The notes under the pieces: model-generated
Told to the model about the DNA's origin: nothing
The model's input: only the letters and a program-made list of their open reading frames with translations
Databases searched by the model: none
Made by a program: the position numbers and the translations under genes
Shown here: one piece after another, positions 51,601 to 59,836 of the stretch
Numbering within the stretch: position 1 is the stretch's first letter
Layout of the letters: the number at the start of each line of letters is the position of its first letter
Source: Streptomyces sp. NBC_01296
Lineage (GTDB): Bacteria > Actinomycetota > Actinomycetes > Streptomycetales > Streptomycetaceae
DNA: 64,000 nt
Reading direction: 5' to 3'
Assembly: GCF_035984415.1 (NCBI RefSeq)
Contig: NZ_CP130720.1
Coordinates: 1,054,001-1,118,000, forward strand

Positions 51601-52499
51601 ACCACGACGGCCGCGGGCTCCATGCCCGGCGCGCGGTCCGCATCGGCGGTCCGGGACGGGGTCGACGGAGCGCCCTGGACGGCCCGTACGGCAGCATCCG
51701 TCGGGGCGGGGGCGACACCCGCCGGTGCCGGGTCGGCGACGAGAAGGGCCGGGGCGTGGAAAGCGCCGATCAGGGCGGCGACCTTCCGGCCCCCCACGGC
51801 GGCGGCGTTGACGACGCTGCGCATGTGGGCCTCGCGGGCCAGGTCGGTCGCGGGGACGGGGCCGTCCTGGCGCAGCGCCCAGCCGACGCCGAGGGCGGCC
51901 CGCCGGACGGCTTCCGGGGTGCAGCCGGGGGCCAGCACCTCCACGGCCCGGTCCCACAGGTCATCGCCGTCGCGGCCGGTCCCGGACGCGGTCAGCGCCT
52001 GCGCGAACAGCCGGCGGCCGGGGGCCGAGCCCTCGGAGGTGTCCTGGTCCGGGGAGCGCAGGGTCCAGCCGGGGTCGGCCAGGGGGAGGTCGCAGCAGCG
52101 GACCTCCACACCGCGCGCACGCGCCCAGCGGATCGCGGCCAGCTCCGGGGAGAAGTCCGCGAACGGGTAGAACGCCGGCCCGCCCTCCCGGACCGTGCCG
52201 GCGAGGGCGACGGGGGCCACGGTCTGCGGATCCGCCAAGTGCTCCAGCCACGGCTGGAAGTCGGTCGGCAGCTCGACGCACACGACCTCCGCCTCCGAGG
52301 CGTCCAGCAGCGCCGGAACCACCGCCGCCAGCGCGGGGCTGTGGTGGCGCACACCCAGCAGGTACGGCGCACGGGACGCGGCGAGCGCGTCCACGGCGTC
52401 CCGCGGATCGGCATCCGGGGCAGCCCCCGCGCCCGAGGCGGCGGGGACGGCGGGGACGGCGGGCTCCCCGGGCCGAGCGCCCGGCATCGGCTCGGTCAT
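48618..52499 (-). CDS. DUF5682-VWA fusion protein (YehM plus YehP-like)
   Basis: 1293 residues from ATG 52499 (ATGA overlap with the AAA gene). The N-terminal DUF5682 region begins YLLGVRHHSPALAAVVPALL and VVCVELPTDFQPW; GAFH follows at 245-248. A Pro/Ala-rich insert spans roughly 255-370, then a long helical region to about 1100. The C-terminal von Willebrand A domain (about 1128-1285) has an intact MIDAS: DVSGS at 1134-1138, GGTHI and VVVSDFEEG. In other bacteria I recall DUF5682 and VWA as separate genes, so a single polypeptide is notable. The VWA part should bind a partner or metal together with the MoxR ATPase. Confidence 0.85.
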   Translation of the reverse strand: MTEPMPGARPGEPAVPAVPAASGAGAAPDADPRDAVDALAASRAPYLLGVRHHSPALAAVVPALLDASEAEVVCVELPTDFQPWLEHLADPQTVAPVALAGTVREGGPAFYPFADFSPELAAIRWARARGVEVRCCDLPLADPGWTLRSPDQDTSEGSAPGRRLFAQALTASGTGRDGDDLWDRAVEVLAPGCTPEAVRRAALGVGWALRQDGPVPATDLAREAHMRSVVNAAAVGGRKVAALIGAFHAPALLVADPAPAGVAPAPTDAAVRAVQGAPSTPSRTADADRAPGMEPAAVVVAQPSPGTGNSAPAADEVPVPRSGADASASHTPAPGGGRGAGSVTRSGPGTAVRAVAAGPAPVPEADAGEGAVTSFVPYSFDLLDSRSGYPAGIRDPLWQQAVLEAGGDPVRVRDAASVAVTGICRELRRAGHTAGTGEAAETLRLACDLAVLRGLPAPGRGELLEAVTTVLGQGEPLGRGRALARALEAVLVGTGRGRTTPHAPRSGLGPSVEAELAELRLPGPEEPASREVRLDPLRSPLDRRREVLLQRLAVCGASYGEPLDVAATGDGTALGTKWRLTWTPSVPARLDLAGVRGVTAAQAAAGTLRETARRAAADGGPTPERILTGLAAAARCDLPELVDVRLDEAAEILPQTATLPELLASLDLLEGLARGHFPGTSDGSRTAAAALTGRLLEAAVRSLPGLAGSEDHADARALVALADRAATLHLGLRMDTALAELTATASPLMQGAALAVRVLLDLDPAAALGERAAGWIDGSAAPDGRRSLARRLGGVLAAAGPLLDSSAAALTPVLDRIDGLDDQEFLDRLPALRGGFDVLAPAARDRLLDTVTERLGDRIDLSLDAPPALLALWAAADAAGAAALKSLPLPVADTPAPAPGADPEVPVPPVPAPLRAEHRLAPADRWRLLLGRQRDRLPAGARRYAHALDELYGNGRGEGATDLEGGRGNGGNGGGQEPSFPTAREWSQELESLFGADVREEVLADAADAGRSDVLSQLDPAAVRPSVELLSSVLSLAGGMPEAQLARLRPLVRRLVDELAKELATRMRPALSGLATPRPTRRPGGRLDLARTLRANLAHTRRQGDGRVVVVPERPVFSTRAGREADWRLILVVDVSGSMEASVIWSALTAAVLGGVPTLSTHFLAFSTQVVDLTDRVEDPLSLLLEVRVGGGTHIAAGLAHARSLITVPSRTLVVVVSDFEEGAPIGGLLGEVRALAASGAHLLGCAALDDAGAPRYSVPVARQLVAAGMPVAALSPLALARWVGDRLRGEPR

Positions 52500-53659
52500 C
52501 GGAGGTTTCCGCGGAGGTCCCAGAGGCGGCGCCACATCGCCGAGCCGTCTTCCGCGCGGCGGCGGACCGGGCCGTCCCAGTAGCCCAGCAGGCGGCCGTG
52601 GTCGGCCGGGTCGTCCTTGCGGACCACGCCGAGCAGGTGGCCCGGCAGCAGGTCCAGCACGTCGCCGCCCGGCAGGTACGCCGCGGCGACGCCCAGCGAG
52701 GCCGCCACCTGGACCGCCTCGGCGGTGGACATGACCGTACCGGGGCGTTCCACGTCCCAGCCCTCCGCCGAGCGCCCGGAGCGCAGGTCCCGGAAAACCG
52801 TGACCAGCGCGTCCAGGACCGCGTCGTCCACTGCGAACGCCGCGCCCGCCCGCTGCACCGCGGCCACCGCCTGGCGGCGGATCAGCGTGGCCTCGGCGTC
52901 CGCGTCCGCGATCGGCGCGACCGTCTCGAAGTTGAAGCGCCGCTTGAGCGCGGCGGACATCTCGGAGACCCCGCGGTCCCGCAGGTTGGCCGTGGCGATG
53001 ACCGTGAACCCGGAGGCCGCCGAGACCACCGCGTCCTCGGTGGCGGTCAGTTCGGGCACGCTCACCCGCCGGTCGGACAGGATCGACACCAGCGCGTCCT
53101 GCACCTCGGGCAGGCAGCGGGTGATCTCCTCGACGCGCACCACGCGCCCGGTCCGCATCGCGGAGAGCACCGGGGAGTCGACGAGCGCCTGGGAGGTGGG
53201 GCCCTGGGCGAGCAGCAGGGCGTAGTTCCAGCCGTAGCGGAAGGCGTCCTCCGTGGTGCCCGCGGTGCCCTGCACGGTCAGCGCACTGGTACCGCAGACG
53301 GCGGCGGCCAGCAGTTCGGACAGCATCGACTTCGCGGTACCGGGCTCGCCGGTGAGCAGCAGGCCGCGTTCGCCGGCGAGGGTGACGACGCAGCGCTCCA
53401 CCAGGGCCCGTTCGCCGACGAACTTCGGGGCGATGGCCAGTTTGGCGGGGAGCCCGGCGCGGCGGCGCCCCGGCAGGGCCAGTTCCACGCCCTCGCTGCC
53501 GCACACGAAGGTGACGACCGCGCGCGGGGTGAGCGCCCAGCCGGGCGGGCGGGGGCCGGTGTCCTGGGCGACGAGGAAGGCGAGTTCGGCGGCGTGGCGC
53601 TCTTCGGCGGGCAGGGCCTGCCGGGTGGCGGCCGGGGCGGCCGTTTCGGTCGCGGTCAT
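52496..53659 (-). CDS. MoxR-type AAA+ ATPase (YehL-like)
   Basis: 387 residues from ATG 53659. Walker A is LLLTGEPGTAKSML (GEPGTAKS, 104-111). Walker B/sensor elements include VVRVEEITRCLPEVQDALVSILSDRR and GFTVIATANLRDRGVSEMSAALKRRFNFE, as in MoxR chaperone-like ATPases. A lid domain follows (VMSTAEAVQVAASLGVAAAYL). MoxR ATPases work with VWA proteins to remodel or insert cofactors into targets; the overlapping downstream gene encodes such a VWA domain. A hairpin lies in the 101-bp gap upstream of this gene. Confidence 0.92.
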   Translation of the reverse strand: MTATETAAPAATRQALPAEERHAAELAFLVAQDTGPRPPGWALTPRAVVTFVCGSEGVELALPGRRRAGLPAKLAIAPKFVGERALVERCVVTLAGERGLLLTGEPGTAKSMLSELLAAAVCGTSALTVQGTAGTTEDAFRYGWNYALLLAQGPTSQALVDSPVLSAMRTGRVVRVEEITRCLPEVQDALVSILSDRRVSVPELTATEDAVVSAASGFTVIATANLRDRGVSEMSAALKRRFNFETVAPIADADAEATLIRRQAVAAVQRAGAAFAVDDAVLDALVTVFRDLRSGRSAEGWDVERPGTVMSTAEAVQVAASLGVAAAYLPGGDVLDLLPGHLLGVVRKDDPADHGRLLGYWDGPVRRRAEDGSAMWRRLWDLRGNLR

Positions 53660-53714
53660 GAGGTGTGTCGTGTCCTTCGGAGTAGGTGCGAAGTCAGTGG
53701 GACGGGTGCGGACG

Positions 53715-53743
53715 GGCCGGGCGGCGCACTGCGCCGCCCGGCC
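53715..53743 (-). terminator. Hairpin inside the MoxR operon
   Basis: GGCCGGGCGGCGCA (53715-53728) pairs perfectly with TGCGCCGCCCGGCC (53730-53743) around one base. It lies between the 1659-residue gene and the AAA gene. It may attenuate transcription or reset the ratio of the two halves of the operon. Confidence 0.65.
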
Positions 53744-53760
53744 GGTCCGGCGGTCGACCG

Positions 53761-56700
53761 TCAGCGGCGGCGCGTGCGGGTGCGCTTGACCTTCAGGGCC
53801 TCGAAGCGCGGTACGTCGCCCTCGCGGACCCGCTGCCAGGCCCGCCGGTAGAGCTCCGCGGCCGGCTCGTCCGGGACCAGCACGCCCAGCACCGGCCGAC
53901 CGCCCGGGGCCAGCCCGTACATCGGGAGCTTCCACTGCTCCACCGGCAGCACCGGCGAGGACATCTCCGCCCAGCCGCCGGGCAGGAACAGCGAGCGTCC
54001 CGCCCGGGTCCGCGAGGCCGTCACCACCAGCTCGGTGGCGGCCAGTTCGGCGCGGGCGGCCTTCAGCCGGACCGGCTTCCAGCCCGTCCAGCGCGCCACG
54101 TTGCGGTCGGTGGGGTCGGGCATGGCGAGCAGTGCCAGGTACAGGGCGGCCGCGTCGGCGCCCAGGCCGTGGGCCCCGGAGACCTCCGCGACCAGCTCGG
54201 GCACCGAGCGGCTCGGGTCCTGCGGCCACCACGTGCCGTCCTTGTCGACCGCGGCCCCCGCCGCCGGGGCGCCCGGATCCGCGAGCAGCGCGGCGAAGCG
54301 CGGGTCGTGGACGGCCCGCAGCGCCGTCTCCACCGGGGACTGCAGCTGGTCGTCGCCGCGCAGCGCCGGCAGGTACGGGTCGGAGCCGGTGGAGTCGAGC
54401 AGGGCCGTCCGCAGTGCGGGCTTGGGCCGGTCGTCGTGGGTGGCCATGACCACCGCGCCGTACCGCTCGTAGCCCTCGCCCGTCTCGGTCGGCGTGCCCG
54501 CGGCCTTCCGGAAGTCGGGGAGGCTGGTGAAGTGCCCGATGGTGAGCATCAGTCCGGGCGCGGCCAGCCGCTGCCGTACGGCGGTCAGGGTGGGGGGCAG
54601 GGCCGTCCGCAGGGGGTCGCCGGCGGGCAGCCGGTGGGCCATCCAGGCCGTCAAGGTCAGCGCACCGGTCAGGATGGCCGAGGTGAAGGGTTCGGTGGCC
54701 GGTTCGCAGGGCTCGACGTGGTCCCCCTTCACCTCCCAGGCGACATCCACGCTCAGCGGCGGGGAGGTCGCCGGCTCGAGGATCGCGGAGAGGGCCCGGT
54801 GGGTGGACCAGCCGGTGCTCGCGTGCGTGGCCTTGGCGCGCGCGGCCTCGGCGAGCAGCCACTCCGGCACGGGCGTACGGCGGCCCACGCGGCGGTTCCA
54901 CTCCTGCGCGGCGGCGGCCACGTCCGGTCCTTCGGTCCACAGCCGCGCCGGGTCGGCGGGCAGCAGCGCGGCGACGACGGCACGCCGCACCTCGGCGTCG
55001 AGACCCTGGAGCTCGGCCCGGGCGCGCTTCGCGTCGGCCACCTTGACGCCCACGGCGGTGCGCAGTGCGGTCGGCAGGAAATCGTGCTGCCAGCTTTCGA
55101 TGTTCGGCAGGCTGGCCAGCAGCAGCCGTGCGACGGTGCCGGACATGCCGGTGAGGCGGGCGAACTCCTCGGCGGCTTCGGGCAAGAACGGCGCGGAGCC
55201 GCGGTCTGCGGCCTCCGCCAGGAAGGCCGTCAGCCAGCCGGGGCCGCGTTCCCGGTCGCCGAGCGGGGCGTCACCGCGCAGGGTGTACGGGCCGGGCACG
55301 GCGAAACGGCCGGCGGGGTCGTACAACAGCGCCCCGAACTCGTGGCCGTCGGATACGGACGTGCAGTGCTCGGTGAGGCCGAGGACGGCTCCGCCGCCGA
55401 GCGGGAGCACGCTGCGGTGCGAGGTGTTGCGTTCGATGCCGTCGGGGGTGCGCAGATGGCGCTGGTCGAGGTGGACCAGGACCCGGCGCCAGCGGTCGGC
55501 GGAGCCCTCGGCCGAGGCGAGCCCGAGGGCGTCCACCCGGCCGAGCAGGGTGCACAGGGCGGTCCGCTGCTCGTCGGTGGTGCCGACGGCGACGGCCCGG
55601 TACGCGATCGCCGCGGGCTGGTCCAGCAGCTGCGTGAACGGGAAGGCGGAGTAGGGAAGTTCGGGCAGGTCGAAGTGGAGGCGGCCGGGGACGGCCTCGG
55701 CGTCGGTGTCGGCGGCCGCCCGGGCCAGCCCGCCCAGGTAGCGGTAGGCGGCGTCGGTCTGGGCGCCGTGGCGGTAGTAGCCGGTGCCGGCGAGCCCGCG
55801 CAGTGCGTCGGCGATCAGTTCGTCGGTGGGGCCTTCGGGCTCGCGGTCGGCGGCCGCGCACGTGTCGGGGTCCAGCCTGGCGGCGACCTCGTCCAGCGCC
55901 AGCTGCTGGGTGAGGGCGAAGCGCAGCACCTCGACGATGCCCCCGATCAGCTCCGGGGCGGTGACCTGCGGCAGCGCCGCACGGACCAGGTCGGGCAGGC
56001 CGGTGGCCGTCTCGGCGGCGCCGGCCGCCTTGAGCAGAGCGCCGACCGGGGCGCCTTCGGCGGCGCGCAGGGCGGCCGATCCCTCGGGGTCGCGCGGGCG
56101 CAGCGCGTACCAGAAGGGCAGCGGCGGCAGGTCCACGCTGCCGGTGGAGAAGGCGGCGTTGCGGTAGTCGCTGCGCGACTGGGCGGTGACCACGCCGTCC
56201 GGGTCGCTGATGCTCAGCTCGCGCCAGCGGTGCGTCAGCGCGCGCGGCCGCTCGTCGCCGGGGAAGAGGAGCGCCGCGACGGGCATTTCGGCGCCCTCGG
56301 GGGCGCCGACGCTGCGGCCGCCGGTGTCGGAGGCCTGCCAGCCCCGGCCGGCCACGCGTACGGCACGCCAGCCGAGCAGGCCGTCCACGGGCGCGCCGAG
56401 GACGGAGCCCTCGACGGTGGGCGCGGGCCGCAGCCAGCAGGACTGGGCGGGCACGGTGGCGTCGTTCCCGGTGCCGTCTGCGGGGTGCGCGCGCAGTGCG
56501 TCGGCGAGGAAGCCGGGCAGCGAAAGCCGGCCGAGTGCTCCGCTGACGGGGTCGTACTCGCGCCAGCCGCCGTCGTTCTCCTGGTCGCGGCGCTGCCACA
56601 CCCAGTACGAGGTCCCGTCCGACAGCAGGGCCCGCCCGCTCGGCAGCCTGGTGTCTCCCGCGTGCAGGACGCCGCCGCCGGTGGTGCGGCCGCCGCCGGG

Positions 56701-58740
56701 CAGCGGCAGGCTGATGTCCTCGGAGCGCAGGTTCCAGTAGCTGCCCTCGAAGTCCAGGGTGAAGACGTCGCCGGGGGCGGTGTGCCAGTAGCCCTCGGCG
56801 CCCCCGGAGCCGTAGTGGGCCCAGAAGACGAGCAGTTCGCCGTCGACGTAGTGGAACCCGCACCGGCGCGCGTTGTCGACCGGAACCCGCAGGTCGTGGG
56901 TGAGCACGGTGGAGTCGGCGTCGATGACGCGGACCTGGGTGGAGTTGGCGACGATCAGGTACGGCCAGGCCTCGACGACCGTCAGCCCGTGCCCGCCCTG
57001 GGCGGGCTTCAGCTCGGCGATCGCGGACTCCCAGGCGGGCCAGGAGAGCTCCTCGAAGAGGCCGGCGCGCAGGGTGCGGGCGAGGGTCTCGCCGAGGTCG
57101 GCGGCGGCCGCGGCGGCCACCTCCTCGCGGGCGAGTTCGAGGGCCTCGGCGGGCAGCCAGGTCAGCCGGCGGATGGCCTCGGGCAGGCCGGGCAGACCGG
57201 CGGCGGTGGAGGCTCCGGCCACCTTGTGCATCCACTCGGTGAGCAGGGGGCGGCCGCCGGGCGAGGCGGCGAGCAGCCGCATGACGTTCACCGCTTCGGC
57301 GTCACCGCCGAGGCTGTACGCGGCGCGCCGGAAGGCGGGCCAAAAGCGCGGGTCGGCGGCGATGGCGAGGAGGTCCCGGCGCTGGTCGGAGCCGGCCCAG
57401 TCGGTCAGGTTCAGCTGGACGTGGCGCCGGTGGGACCGGGACTCGGTCTCGGGGTCGGTGACCGGGATGTCCAGGGAGAGCAGCAGGTCCAGCAGGTCGG
57501 CGTCCTCGACGCCCACCTTCAGGCCTGCTTCGCGGCCGGGCTCGGCGAGTTCGGCGCGCAGCCGGTCGGCCGCCCGGGTGACGAGGTCGAGCAGGGCCGG
57601 CAGCGTGGGGCGCGAGCCCCAGCCGGTGTGACGGGCGGCGTGGAAGCGTTCGAGCCAGCCGGCGGCGCCGTCGGAGCAGCGCTGCTCGGCGGGCGGTTCG
57701 GCCGCGATCAGACCGGCGGTGGCGCCGGATTCCTCGAGCACGCCCAGCCAGAGGGCGGAGAGTTCGCCGTCGCCGCCGCCGGGCGGCATCAGACCGAGCA
57801 GGGTGCCCCGTACGGCCGGCACCCGGCGGGCCAGCGCGACCAGGGCCGTGCGGTGCGCCTTCCACCAGCCGAACGCGGCGCGCAGGGTGGCGGGCAGCGG
57901 CAGCAGCTCGGCGAGGTAGTCCTGCTCGGCCTCGGTGCCGGTCAGGCCGGCGGCCCGGGCGAGGCGGCGCAGCTCGGTCGCGGCCTGCGCAGAGGGCGGC
58001 AGTCCGCCCGCGGTGCGGCGCACGCACAGCCGGCGGAAGCGCTCATGGGCCTCGGCGGGGCTGACGCGGCCGGACAGCTCCTTGGCGTAGCCGGTGAGCA
58101 CCTTCACCGGGAGGGCGCCGACCAGGGCGAATTCGAGGAACACGCCGTCGAGGCGGTCCTCGTCGACGGCGAGACCGTGCTGGGCCTCGCTGGTCCGGGC
58201 GCGGCCGAACAGCTGCGCGGCGTACGTGGTGTTCTCGACGGCGAGGAAGACGCGGGCGGCCTGCTCGTAGAAGACGGGCAGGAAGTGCGGGACGGCGGCG
58301 GCGAGCCGGCCGGCCAGTTCGTGGCAGGCGTCGAGGGCGGCCTTGGGCTTGGTCTTGGCCTGGCGGGCGAGCCGGTCGAGTTCGGGAACCACGGCGAGGG
58401 CGTGGTGTCCGTCCTCCGGGTGGTGCACGAGGACCCATTCGGGGAAGCCGAGGGCCTGGCGCTGGCCGAGGCCGACCACGGGCGGCTCGCCCTCGTCGCG
58501 TACGAGTCCCAGGAACCCGGCGGCCAGGTCCTCGGCCGGACCCAGTTCGGCGGCGGCCAGCCGGACGACGACGCGCTCGTCGTCGAGGGCCGGGTGGCGG
58601 TAGATGCGCGCGGTCAGGTCGACGGCCGACGGGCCTGCGTCGTCGGTGCCGCGGGGCAGCACGGCGCCCGCCTTGAGCAGCAGTTCGGCGTCGGCCGCGG
58701 TGTCGGTCGCCCCTGTGGTGCCGGTGGTGGTGGTGCTCAT
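53761..58740 (-). CDS. Very large unknown protein of the MoxR-VWA operon
   Basis: 1659 residues from ATG 58740 (ATGA overlap with the DUF4132 gene). No signal peptide or membrane helix. The first 700 residues are Ala/Leu-rich and helical, like HEAT-type repeats. About 700-900 has short beta segments (VDNARRCGFHYVDGELLVFWAHYG, LLSDGTSYWVWQRRD) like propeller blades. The C-terminus ends with a basic KVKRTRTRRR. It does not match a family I can name; some annotations call similar proteins DNA-binding. By operon position it pairs with the DUF4132 protein and may be the scaffold or target of the MoxR-VWA machine. Confidence 0.8.
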   Translation of the reverse strand: MSTTTTGTTGATDTAADAELLLKAGAVLPRGTDDAGPSAVDLTARIYRHPALDDERVVVRLAAAELGPAEDLAAGFLGLVRDEGEPPVVGLGQRQALGFPEWVLVHHPEDGHHALAVVPELDRLARQAKTKPKAALDACHELAGRLAAAVPHFLPVFYEQAARVFLAVENTTYAAQLFGRARTSEAQHGLAVDEDRLDGVFLEFALVGALPVKVLTGYAKELSGRVSPAEAHERFRRLCVRRTAGGLPPSAQAATELRRLARAAGLTGTEAEQDYLAELLPLPATLRAAFGWWKAHRTALVALARRVPAVRGTLLGLMPPGGGDGELSALWLGVLEESGATAGLIAAEPPAEQRCSDGAAGWLERFHAARHTGWGSRPTLPALLDLVTRAADRLRAELAEPGREAGLKVGVEDADLLDLLLSLDIPVTDPETESRSHRRHVQLNLTDWAGSDQRRDLLAIAADPRFWPAFRRAAYSLGGDAEAVNVMRLLAASPGGRPLLTEWMHKVAGASTAAGLPGLPEAIRRLTWLPAEALELAREEVAAAAAADLGETLARTLRAGLFEELSWPAWESAIAELKPAQGGHGLTVVEAWPYLIVANSTQVRVIDADSTVLTHDLRVPVDNARRCGFHYVDGELLVFWAHYGSGGAEGYWHTAPGDVFTLDFEGSYWNLRSEDISLPLPGGGRTTGGGVLHAGDTRLPSGRALLSDGTSYWVWQRRDQENDGGWREYDPVSGALGRLSLPGFLADALRAHPADGTGNDATVPAQSCWLRPAPTVEGSVLGAPVDGLLGWRAVRVAGRGWQASDTGGRSVGAPEGAEMPVAALLFPGDERPRALTHRWRELSISDPDGVVTAQSRSDYRNAAFSTGSVDLPPLPFWYALRPRDPEGSAALRAAEGAPVGALLKAAGAAETATGLPDLVRAALPQVTAPELIGGIVEVLRFALTQQLALDEVAARLDPDTCAAADREPEGPTDELIADALRGLAGTGYYRHGAQTDAAYRYLGGLARAAADTDAEAVPGRLHFDLPELPYSAFPFTQLLDQPAAIAYRAVAVGTTDEQRTALCTLLGRVDALGLASAEGSADRWRRVLVHLDQRHLRTPDGIERNTSHRSVLPLGGGAVLGLTEHCTSVSDGHEFGALLYDPAGRFAVPGPYTLRGDAPLGDRERGPGWLTAFLAEAADRGSAPFLPEAAEEFARLTGMSGTVARLLLASLPNIESWQHDFLPTALRTAVGVKVADAKRARAELQGLDAEVRRAVVAALLPADPARLWTEGPDVAAAAQEWNRRVGRRTPVPEWLLAEAARAKATHASTGWSTHRALSAILEPATSPPLSVDVAWEVKGDHVEPCEPATEPFTSAILTGALTLTAWMAHRLPAGDPLRTALPPTLTAVRQRLAAPGLMLTIGHFTSLPDFRKAAGTPTETGEGYERYGAVVMATHDDRPKPALRTALLDSTGSDPYLPALRGDDQLQSPVETALRAVHDPRFAALLADPGAPAAGAAVDKDGTWWPQDPSRSVPELVAEVSGAHGLGADAAALYLALLAMPDPTDRNVARWTGWKPVRLKAARAELAATELVVTASRTRAGRSLFLPGGWAEMSSPVLPVEQWKLPMYGLAPGGRPVLGVLVPDEPAAELYRRAWQRVREGDVPRFEALKVKRTRTRRR

Positions 58741-59708
58741 CGTGCGTCCCCGCCCTCTTCGATCTTGCGCCCGGCGTACAGCGCCGCGGCCATCCGCATG
58801 CCCTCGGACCAGGCGACCGGTCCGACCTCCGTCAGGCGCACCGCCCGGCCGTTCTCGTCGTGCCAGCTCAGGGCGCCGGTGCTCGTCTCGTCCTCGTAGT
58901 ACGGCTCGCCGATCCAGACCGCCGCTTCCGTGCCCCCGCCCGTGTCGCGGACCTTGCAGGTCGCGTAGCCGCCGGAGACCCGGTAGCCGAGGCCCGTCGC
59001 CCGGGCGGCCAGGCCGAACCTGCTCGCGAAGACCCCGCCCGCGTAGTCCCGTACCTCGGTGGCGGTGGCCGCCAGGCCTTGCGGCTTCTGCCAGGTCGGC
59101 CGGTGGATCTGCTCGACGCGCTGCACGATGCCGAGTTCGGCCGCGAAGTCCCGTACGTCGTCCAGGTCGGGCAGCAGCACCGGGTGCGGCAGCGTCACCG
59201 TGCGCGGGGAGAGCCGTACGGTCTCGCCGTCGAGGTTGACCACCCTCAGCTCGCCGGAGGCGGTGGCGTCGCGCAGGAAGCCCACCTCGTCCGGGTCCTC
59301 GCCGACGACGGCCATGTCGCGCAGCGCGTTCTGCCAGGCCTCGTCCGGCCAGACCTGCGCGAGGAGCGCCGTCGGCACGGGCAGCGAGGACACCATCCAG
59401 GTGTCCACCTGGGCGATGCAGGCGGCCTCGTGTCGATCCAGCCATTCGGCGAGCCGGCGCAGCCGGTCCACCTCGGGGTGGTCGCGCAGCGCCTTGGGCA
59501 GCGTCTTCAACTGCCGTCCCGCCGTGCGGCCCGTGGCGGACCTCGCCGCCACCTTCCCTTCCACCAGAGCGATCTCGTACCCCTCGCCCGCCGCCAGCCA
59601 TGCCATCAGTACGTGCCCCTCCGCCTGCCCGATCCGGATGCGCGCAGCGTCGACCAGGGGGAAAGGACCCCCTGAGCTGCGGTATGCGGGGAGACTAGCG
59701 AGGGCCAC
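58737..59708 (-). CDS. DUF4132 domain protein (MolR/YehI-like)
   Basis: 323 residues from GTG 59708, with GAGG eight nt upstream; TTG 59714 is possible. Blocks LKTLPKALRDHPEVDRLRRL, WPDEAWQNALRDMAVVG, GELRVVNLDGETVRL and LGIVQRVEQIHRPTWQKP match the DUF4132 (MolR-like) domain. E. coli YehI/MolR is much longer and carries an added WGR domain; here DUF4132 stands alone and a separate 1659-residue protein follows. It is the first gene of the five-gene operon. Confidence 0.85.
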   Translation of the reverse strand: MALASLPAYRSSGGPFPLVDAARIRIGQAEGHVLMAWLAAGEGYEIALVEGKVAARSATGRTAGRQLKTLPKALRDHPEVDRLRRLAEWLDRHEAACIAQVDTWMVSSLPVPTALLAQVWPDEAWQNALRDMAVVGEDPDEVGFLRDATASGELRVVNLDGETVRLSPRTVTLPHPVLLPDLDDVRDFAAELGIVQRVEQIHRPTWQKPQGLAATATEVRDYAGGVFASRFGLAARATGLGYRVSGGYATCKVRDTGGGTEAAVWIGEPYYEDETSTGALSWHDENGRAVRLTEVGPVAWSEGMRMAAALYAGRKIEEGGDAR

Positions 59709-59836
59709 TGACAACGCCTCACGAGGGGGCCCTGCTCGACGTCGGCGTGGGCGCGGCCGGTTGGGTGTCCGGTTGAATGTCCGGTTCTGGGTAGTCTTTC
59801 CCGGACAGGGTGTGGAGCCGGCTCGGGGTGGGGTTC

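Noticed and set aside
48774..52583. Rightward 1269-codon open frame
   Set aside because: Antisense to the DUF5682-VWA gene, with repetitive Gly/Arg composition and no domain.
53686..58899. Rightward 1737-codon open frame
   Set aside because: Antisense to the 1659-residue gene; Gly/Arg/Val-rich composition with no motif, a frequent shadow in very G+C-rich DNA.
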